A DNA stretch of 9,959 bases from CAZCBJ01 sp964496705. Lineage in GTDB: Bacteria; Chloroflexota; Anaerolineae; Anaerolineales; Anaerolineaceae. The stretch is from the NCBI GenBank assembly GCA_964496705.1, contig CAZCBJ010000147.1:1-9959 (forward strand), read 5' to 3'. This document shows positions 5,906 to 9,959 of the stretch, piece by piece. Position numbers and translations under genes: made by a program. Below the pieces are notes generated by a model. The model had not been told where the DNA came from, made no database searches, and worked only from the letters and a program-made list of their open reading frames with translations. The stretch's first letter is position 1; the number at the start of each line of letters is the position of its first letter.

Positions 5906-6118
5906 AACAGTGTATGGAGAGTATATCCGAGATTCCGTGTCGAATAAATCCGATTTTTTTATCCAGGTAATATCCAATTCTGTAAAAATTCTTTTCCTCA
6001 TGTTAACCATGCTGTCTGGAGTGGCGGCCATTACTCTCACCCCATGAAACTCCGCGGCATCTGCGGATTCCTCTTGGTCGGTCTCTTTCCTGTATAATTC
6101 AAGTATTCCCTGATTCAT
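5879..6118 (-). CDS. Unknown 79-residue ORF, possibly the 5' part of a frameshifted gene
   Basis: This is a short reading frame of unknown function that begins MNQGILELYRKETDQEE and ends VQADELRPG. The ATG at 6118 has GGGGAAG seven bases upstream. A longer start at 6184 is rejected because it would run into the start of the kinase gene on the other strand. The predicted product is soluble and charged, with no signal or membrane span. The ORF is suspect for two reasons: the kinase promoter (TATAAT at 6093-6098) lies inside its first codons, and any promoter of its own would have to lie inside the kinase coding region. It shares the AT-rich composition of the small lipoprotein gene that follows. 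Deletion of one 19-bp repeat copy at its 3' end joins it in frame to that gene, giving about 275 residues. It could be a remnant, a frameshifted gene, or chance. Confidence 0.35.
   Translation of the reverse strand: MNQGILELYRKETDQEESADAAEFHGVRVMAATPDSMVNMRKRIFTELDITWIKKSDLFDTESRIYSPYTVQADELRPG
6051..6070 (-). promoter_or_regulatory. Copy 2 of the 20-bp inverted element, just upstream of the kinase promoter
   Basis: Read on the minus strand this is GAATCCGCAGATGCCGCGGA, 19 of 20 bases identical to the copy at 5211-5230. The dyad TCCGC-N7-GCGGA is kept (6051-6067) even though the single mismatch falls in the spacer. Its centre is about 46 bp upstream of the predicted start of the kinase operon, a position typical for an activator that touches RNA polymerase. 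Confidence 0.4.
6071..6098 (+). promoter_or_regulatory. Probable promoter of the kinase/phosphorylase operon
   Basis: A perfect TATAAT lies at 6093-6098, about 43 bp before the ATG of the kinase gene, in an AT-rich stretch. The -35 region is poor: CTCTTG at 6071-6076 is at 16-bp spacing and matches TTGACA badly. A strong -10 with a weak -35 and a dyad element just upstream suggests dependence on an activator. Transcription would begin near 6105. Confidence 0.55.
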
Positions 6119-6140
6119 TTTCTTCCCCGGTGAGGCAAAC

Positions 6141-7067
6141 ATGACGATCGTGGTGATTGGCAGCTCGAATATTGACCTGATCATGAAGATGGATCACCTG
6201 CCCAGGCGGGGTGAGAGCGTCACCAACGCCGAGTTCATGCAGACGTTCGGCGGCAAGGGCGCCAACCAGGCGGTGGCGGCGGCGCGCGCGGGGGGCAAGG
6301 TGGTCTTCGTCAACTGCGTGGGCGATGACGCCTACGGTCAGCAGATCATCGCCAATATGCGCCGCGACGGGATCAACGCCGACGCGGTGTTCCGCGTGGA
6401 AGGGGCGTCCAGCGGGACAGCGCTGATCATGATCGGGCCGCAGGGCGAGAATTACCTGTCCATCGCGCCGGGCGCCAATTACCGCCTCATGCCGGAGCAT
6501 CTGGAGGGGTTGCGCGGGTTGATCGCCGCGGCTGAGATGGTGGTGCTGCAGTGCGAGATCACCCCCGAAGCGCTGGACGCAGCCATCCACATTTCGGCGG
6601 AGGAAGGGCGCCGGGTGATGCTCAATCTGGCGCCGGCGCGGCCCATCCCGGCGGAGAGCCTGGCCAGGCTGCACATTCTGGCGGTCAACGAGACCGAGGC
6701 CGAGTTCCTGTGCGGCTTTGCGGTGCAATCACAGGCTGAGGTGGAACGGGCGGCGGACGCGCTGTTGGCGCGGGGTCCGCGGCTGGTGGTGATCACCCTT
6801 GGCGCGGGGGGCTGTTGGGTGGCGGGATCGCTGGAGGGCGCGGGCGGCGGGGTGCGCATGCACGTGCCGGCTTTCAAGGTGCAGGCGGTGGATACCACCG
6901 CGGCGGGGGATGTGTTCTGCGGGGCGCTGGCGGTGGCGCTGTGTGAGGGTAGATCGCTGCTGGAGAGCGTGCGCTTCGCCTCGGCGGCCTCGGCCATCTC
7001 GGTCACCCGCCTGGGCGCGCAGCCGTCCATCCCGACCCGGGTTGAAATCGAGGCGTTTTTACGCTGA
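6141..7067 (+). CDS. Ribokinase-like PfkB family sugar kinase
   Basis: This 308-residue cytoplasmic kinase transfers phosphate from ATP to a sugar hydroxyl; ribose to ribose 5-phosphate is the namesake reaction. The sugar-binding Asp is in GSSNID at residue 12, the first PfkB signature GGKGANQA is at 37-44, NETE at 183-186 matches the NxxE Mg-phosphate motif, and DTTAAGD at 251-257 holds the catalytic Asp257 and anion hole. The order and length match ribokinase closely. The ATG at 6141 has GTGAGG about five bases upstream. It is the first gene of a plus-strand operon and is followed 22 bp later by a GH130 phosphorylase gene. No ribose permease or nucleosidase gene is seen, and PfkB specificity is hard to read from sequence. 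The substrate may therefore be a different pentose, fructose or another product of the neighbouring pathway. Confidence 0.9.
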   Translation: MTIVVIGSSNIDLIMKMDHLPRRGESVTNAEFMQTFGGKGANQAVAAARAGGKVVFVNCVGDDAYGQQIIANMRRDGINADAVFRVEGASSGTALIMIGPQGENYLSIAPGANYRLMPEHLEGLRGLIAAAEMVVLQCEITPEALDAAIHISAEEGRRVMLNLAPARPIPAESLARLHILAVNETEAEFLCGFAVQSQAEVERAADALLARGPRLVVITLGAGGCWVAGSLEGAGGGVRMHVPAFKVQAVDTTAAGDVFCGALAVALCEGRSLLESVRFASAASAISVTRLGAQPSIPTRVEIEAFLR

Positions 7068-7089
7068 TCTTTTTTTCTGGAGGTATGGC

Positions 7090-8070
7090 ATGTCAGTCAA
7101 ATTATTGGCTCCCGTTTCGCTGCCCAACATCCCCTGGGAGGAACGCCCGGCGGATTGTTCCGACGTGGTCTGGCGCTCGCCGCGCAACCCGATCATCACC
7201 CGCCGCGATGCGGTGCGCGCCAACAGCATCTTCAACAGCGCGGTGGTGGCGCACCAGGGCAAGTTCGCGGGTGTGTTCCGCGTGGACGACACCCGCCGGG
7301 TGATGGACCTGCGCACGGCTTTCAGCGACGACGGCTACCGCTGGCGTATCGGCGTCGAGCCGATCCAGTTCGAGTGCGACGACCCCGAGATCAAGGCTTT
7401 TCAGTACCGCTACGACCCGCGCGTGGTGTGGATTGACGACCGCTATTACGTCACCTGGTGCAACGGCTATCACGGCCCGACCATCGGGGTGGGCTGGACG
7501 TTTGATTTTCAGACCTTCTACCAGACCGAGAACGCCTACCTGCCCTTCAACCGCAACGGGGTGCTGTTCCCGCGCAAAATCCAGGGCAAGTTCGCCATGC
7601 TCAACCGCCCGTCCGACAACGGGCACACCCCCTTCGGCGATATCTATTATTCGGAAAGCCCCGACCTGGTGCACTGGGGCTGCCACCGCTGGGTGATGGG
7701 CCCCGGCACCTGGTGCTACACCAAGGTGGGCGCCGGGCCGATCCCGGTGGAGACCTCGGAGGGCTGGCTGCTGATCTTCCACGGGGTGCTGACCTCGTGC
7801 AACGGCTATGTGTACAGCATGGGCGCGGCGCTGCTGGATCTGGATCAGCCGTGGAAGGTGATCCACCGCTGCGCGCCCTACCTGCTCTCGCCGCAAATGG
7901 CGTATGAGTGTGTGGGCGACGTGCCCAATGTGGTCTTCCCCTGCGCTGCGCTGGTGGACGGCGACACGCAGCGCATGGCCATCTACTACGGCGCGGCCGA
8001 CACGGTGGTGGCGCTGGCCTACACCCATGTGGGCGAGCTGGTGGAGTTCGTCAAGGCCAATCACAGCTAG
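7090..8070 (+). CDS. GH130 glycoside phosphorylase, likely acting on beta-1,4-mannosides
   Basis: This 326-residue protein fits family GH130, enzymes that split beta-mannosides with inorganic phosphate to give mannose 1-phosphate. Family landmarks are YDPR at 108-111 with the likely catalytic acid D109, RPSDNGHTPFGDIYYSESPD at 173-192, GAGPIPVETSEGWLLIFHGV at 214-233, and ECVGDVPNVVFPCA at 273-286 followed by IYYGAADTV. The last blocks resemble subfamily 1, mannosylglucose phosphorylase, more than the mannosyl-GlcNAc group; this subfamily call is from memory. No signal peptide is present, so it acts in the cytoplasm on an imported disaccharide. The ATG at 7090 is preceded by GGAGG six bases upstream; an ATG at 7085 is out of frame. 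It lies between a sugar kinase gene and an unusual binding-protein gene. A fully cytoplasmic, energy-saving mannoside pathway is the simplest reading. Confidence 0.9.
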   Translation: MSVKLLAPVSLPNIPWEERPADCSDVVWRSPRNPIITRRDAVRANSIFNSAVVAHQGKFAGVFRVDDTRRVMDLRTAFSDDGYRWRIGVEPIQFECDDPEIKAFQYRYDPRVVWIDDRYYVTWCNGYHGPTIGVGWTFDFQTFYQTENAYLPFNRNGVLFPRKIQGKFAMLNRPSDNGHTPFGDIYYSESPDLVHWGCHRWVMGPGTWCYTKVGAGPIPVETSEGWLLIFHGVLTSCNGYVYSMGAALLDLDQPWKVIHRCAPYLLSPQMAYECVGDVPNVVFPCAALVDGDTQRMAIYYGAADTVVALAYTHVGELVEFVKANHS

Positions 8071-8084
8071 GGCAGGGAGGCAGC

Positions 8085-9272
8085 GTGCGCGAAATTGAAT
8101 TCTCGATCATGATGCGCAATGCGCAGGGTCTGGAGCGGCTGCAAGCGCTGCTGGCTGAGTTTGAGCAGCAGTATGCCATCCATGTCAACCTGCAGACGAT
8201 GGATTGGGAGAACGGGCGCAGCGAGCTGGTGGCGATTGGCCTGTACCATCACGGGCCGGACGTTTCGGAGATCGGCTCCACCTGGGTCAGCGACCTGGGG
8301 AGCATGAACGCGATGCTGCCGCTGACCCCGCGCCAGATCGAGGCGCTGGGCGGGGCGCAGGCATTCATCCCGGCGCTGTGGCGGGCGGGGGTGCTGTTCG
8401 ACGACGAACACATCTACACCGTGCCGTGGATGGCTGAGCCCAACCTGCTGTTCTACCGCAGGGATATGCTGGCGCAGGCGGGGCTGACCGAGGCGGGCGC
8501 GTTTGACAGCCTGGAGAGCCTGGAACGCACGGTGCAGGCGCTGCAGGCCGGTGGGCATCCCAAGCCGATTGTGCTGCTGCAGCCCAGCTCGCATTACCTG
8601 CTGCTGCACAATGTTTCGGGGTTCATCTGGGCGGCGGGCGGCGACCTGATCAGCCCGGACGGCAAGCGGGTGCACTTCGACCGCCCGGAGGCGATTGAAG
8701 GGATGGTGACCTGTTTCAATCTGCTGCGCAGCCTGCCGGCGGGCGCGAGCGTGGAGGACGCGGACATCGAGCATTTTGCCGGGGGCCGCGCGGCGGTCAC
8801 GCTGGCGGGATCGTGGATTTTCGGTCCCAACGCCAGCGAGCCGCCCAATCTGGCGGGGCGGCTGGGGCTGGCCGTGCCGCCGGTGCCGGTGTTCCTGGGG
8901 CTGTCAAACCTGATGATCTGGAATCACAGCCGCCGGCCAGACGAGGCGTTCGAGCTGGTGCGCTTTTTGACCAGCGCGGAGGTGCAGTTGCGCCACTGTC
9001 TGCCCGGATCGATGCTGCCCACGCGCGCGGCGTTGCTGGACAGCCCGGAAATCAATGGACACCCGGCTTTCAGCGTGATGGCCCGGGCGCTGCTGACCGG
9101 GCGGCATTTCAACTGCGTGCCGCTGTTCGGGCTGGTGGAGGAGCGACTCAGCCGCGAGCTGATGATCATCGCCGCAGAGGTGCTGGAGAAACCGCACATC
9201 GCGGTGGACCAGATCATCGCCGCGCACATCATCCCGCTGGCGCGCCGCCTGAACCTGACGCTGGGGCACTGA
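8085..9272 (+). CDS. ABC-type sugar-binding protein homologue without signal peptide
   Basis: This 395-residue protein has the layout of the SBP_bac_1 family: an opening beta strand and helix (EFSIMMRN, then LEEF-like AEFEQQY), HVNLQTMDWENGRSELV, GPDVSEIGSTWVSDLGSM, a hinge block VPWMAEPNLLFYRRDMLAQAG at 113-133 and a late LTLAGSWIFGP. Exported members start with a signal peptide and a linker. Here the mature-like fold begins at residue 3. The start GTG at 8085 follows GGGAGG (8075-8080), only 14 bp after the phosphorylase stop, and the open frame further upstream encodes no hydrophobic segment. The protein should therefore stay in the cytoplasm. It is the third gene of the kinase/phosphorylase operon. 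Possible roles are sugar sensing, buffering or presentation to an enzyme. A relic of a transport gene is possible, but the reading frame is intact and full length. Confidence 0.85.
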   Translation: MREIEFSIMMRNAQGLERLQALLAEFEQQYAIHVNLQTMDWENGRSELVAIGLYHHGPDVSEIGSTWVSDLGSMNAMLPLTPRQIEALGGAQAFIPALWRAGVLFDDEHIYTVPWMAEPNLLFYRRDMLAQAGLTEAGAFDSLESLERTVQALQAGGHPKPIVLLQPSSHYLLLHNVSGFIWAAGGDLISPDGKRVHFDRPEAIEGMVTCFNLLRSLPAGASVEDADIEHFAGGRAAVTLAGSWIFGPNASEPPNLAGRLGLAVPPVPVFLGLSNLMIWNHSRRPDEAFELVRFLTSAEVQLRHCLPGSMLPTRAALLDSPEINGHPAFSVMARALLTGRHFNCVPLFGLVEERLSRELMIIAAEVLEKPHIAVDQIIAAHIIPLARRLNLTLGH

Positions 9273-9294
9273 ACAATTCGACCGGCTCGGAACG

Positions 9295-9819
9295 CTAACC
9301 GCTGATGAAGGTCAGGTGCTGGTTTGGGTTTGCAAGCGCGGTTTTGTGAAACACGCGGCGGTTTTGCTTGCGCATCGCCTCCAGGATGGGGGTTGGCTCG
9401 AAATTGGTGACCAGCAGGATGTAGCCGCCGGGAGAAAGCTGCCCGAGCAGCTCGTTCACCCGGCCCAGCGGCACCTCGCCGCGCTGCAGCAAGGCGGCGC
9501 CGTCGACGGTGAACTGCGCTTCGCCGTCAATCCAGTCCGGGTCGCTGGCTTCACGCTGGAATTCCGCGGGCGGGCTGGCGGCTGCTTCCGTGCCCAGCTC
9601 AGCCTGCCCGGCGGCTCTGCGCAGGGTGTTGACCAGTTGATTGACGTCCATGCCGCCCACCTGGGCGACCTGGGCCAGGGTGGCGATGCGCCCCACGCTG
9701 CGGCGCAGCACAGGGTTCTTCAGATTTTTAAAAGGCGGGGCGATGTTGACGATCTGGTCTTCCAACTGGGGATAGGCTTCCAGCACGTCGAGCAGTTTAC
9801 TGTGACGGGTAATTTCCAT
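9295..9819 (-). CDS. DUF1858-DUF2249 domain protein
   Basis: This is a 174-residue cytoplasmic protein with two small domains. Residues 1-67 match my memory of DUF1858, with KLLDVLEAYPQLEDQIVNIA, then LKNPVLRRSVGRIATLAQVA and GG near 55. After a linker (about 75-100) residues 108-173 look like DUF2249, a compact alpha/beta domain related to the TusA/SirA fold, with EVPLGRVNELLGQLSPGG and ILLVTNFEPTPIL. The TusA-type catalytic Cys is not evident; the protein has no cysteine at all. The ATG at 9819 has AGGAGAGG upstream. It follows a DUF438-type gene by 17 bp on the same strand, a common pairing in anaerobes that is thought to be linked to redox or nitric-oxide sensing. It converges on the sugar operon with a 22-bp gap and no visible terminator, and it has no evident link to sugar use. 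Confidence 0.8.
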   Translation of the reverse strand: MEITRHSKLLDVLEAYPQLEDQIVNIAPPFKNLKNPVLRRSVGRIATLAQVAQVGGMDVNQLVNTLRRAAGQAELGTEAAASPPAEFQREASDPDWIDGEAQFTVDGAALLQRGEVPLGRVNELLGQLSPGGYILLVTNFEPTPILEAMRKQNRRVFHKTALANPNQHLTFISG

Positions 9820-9837
9820 TGGTCGTTCCTCTCCTGA

Positions 9838-9959
9838 TCAAGCCTGCGGGGCTGTGTCGTAGGTCAGCAGACGGCGCTCGCCTTCCAGCGCGCGCACCTC
9901 GCTCAGGTCCTGGGTCACCTCGAGGGTGCCCAGATAGGCGCCCTGGCTGTCGCGCACGG
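9838..9959 (-). CDS. C-terminal end of a DUF438/PAS-type protein (cut by window edge)
   Basis: The last 39 residues are visible, reading VRDSQGAYLGTLEVTQDLSE and then VRALEGERRLL before the TGA at 9838-9840. The phrases GTLEVTQD and RALEGERRLL match the PAS-like C-terminal end of DUF438 proteins, which usually carry DUF438, a hemerythrin-like metal domain and a PAS domain. Only the PAS end can be seen here. It precedes and probably shares a transcript with the DUF1858-DUF2249 gene. The gene start lies outside the window. Confidence 0.75.
   Translation of the reverse strand, partial: VRDSQGAYLGTLEVTQDLSEVRALEGERRLLTYDTAPQA

Noticed and set aside
6119..6184. A longer start for the 79-residue ORF at 6184.
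   Set aside because: It would overlap the start and ribosome site of the divergent kinase gene. The ATG at 6118 has a better-placed purine-rich site.
7068..7077. T-run after the kinase stop codon as a terminator.
   Set aside because: No stem precedes it, and the phosphorylase ribosome site follows at once, so the genes are most likely co-transcribed.
6799..7089. Long plus-strand frame that joins the kinase region to the phosphorylase.
   Set aside because: The upstream half is an Arg/Cys-rich out-of-frame reading of the kinase gene. The kinase and phosphorylase are separate genes with their own starts.
7085..7303. ATG at 7085 as a start for the phosphorylase.
   Set aside because: It is in a different frame from the GH130 reading frame, and the ATG at 7090 has correct spacing to GGAGG.
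7908..8084. Upstream extension of the leaderless binding protein into the phosphorylase gene.
   Set aside because: The extension is Arg/Gly/His-rich with no hydrophobic segment and overlaps conserved GH130 coding sequence. The GTG at 8085 has a strong ribosome site.

Overview
The window looks like part of a chromosome from a high-GC, free-living heterotroph. A member of Chloroflexota (Anaerolineae or a relative) is my best guess. The reasons are a Tat-type lipoprotein sugar-binding protein with CUT1 permeases but no local ATPase, tandem PIG-L deacetylases, a GH130 phosphorylase, a DUF438/DUF1858 pair, and a GTAGGGGCGGGG-TTTAT-CCC type intergenic repeat. This assignment is inference from gene content, not from a marker gene.

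Layout. Positions 1-86 hold the edge of an 18-bp tandem repeat array. Positions 87-4976 form one minus-strand operon, read right to left: a sugar-binding lipoprotein (3651-4976), a stem-loop, two ABC permeases that overlap by 4 bp (2615-3541 and 1740-2618), and two PIG-L/LmbE-type zinc deacetylases (765-1568 and 87-755). A good sigma70-like promoter lies at 5056-5083. Around it are a leader that can fold in two exclusive ways and, further upstream, three 10-bp direct repeats.

Positions 4977-6130 are clearly more AT-rich than the rest. They hold a short lipoprotein of unknown function (5272-5769) and a 79-codon unknown ORF (5879-6118), both on the minus strand. The two are separated by a 19-bp tandem duplication. 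Removing one copy would join them in frame, so the pair may be one gene broken by a duplication.

Positions 6141-9272 form a plus-strand operon: a ribokinase-like PfkB sugar kinase, a GH130 mannoside phosphorylase (subfamily 1-like), and a protein with the fold of an ABC sugar-binding protein but no signal peptide. At the right edge, on the minus strand, are a DUF1858-DUF2249 protein (9295-9819) and the last 40 codons of a DUF438/PAS-type protein.

How the genes may work together. The left operon should import a sugar or glycoside and remove acetyl groups from it or its products in the cytoplasm. The divergent right operon should break a beta-mannoside by phosphorolysis and phosphorylate a sugar. 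Both upstream regions carry a nearly identical 20-bp element containing the dyad TCCGC-N7-GCGGA, in opposite orientation, which could be a shared operator. The leaderless binding protein is the most unusual component, since it cannot serve a normal importer from the cytoplasm.
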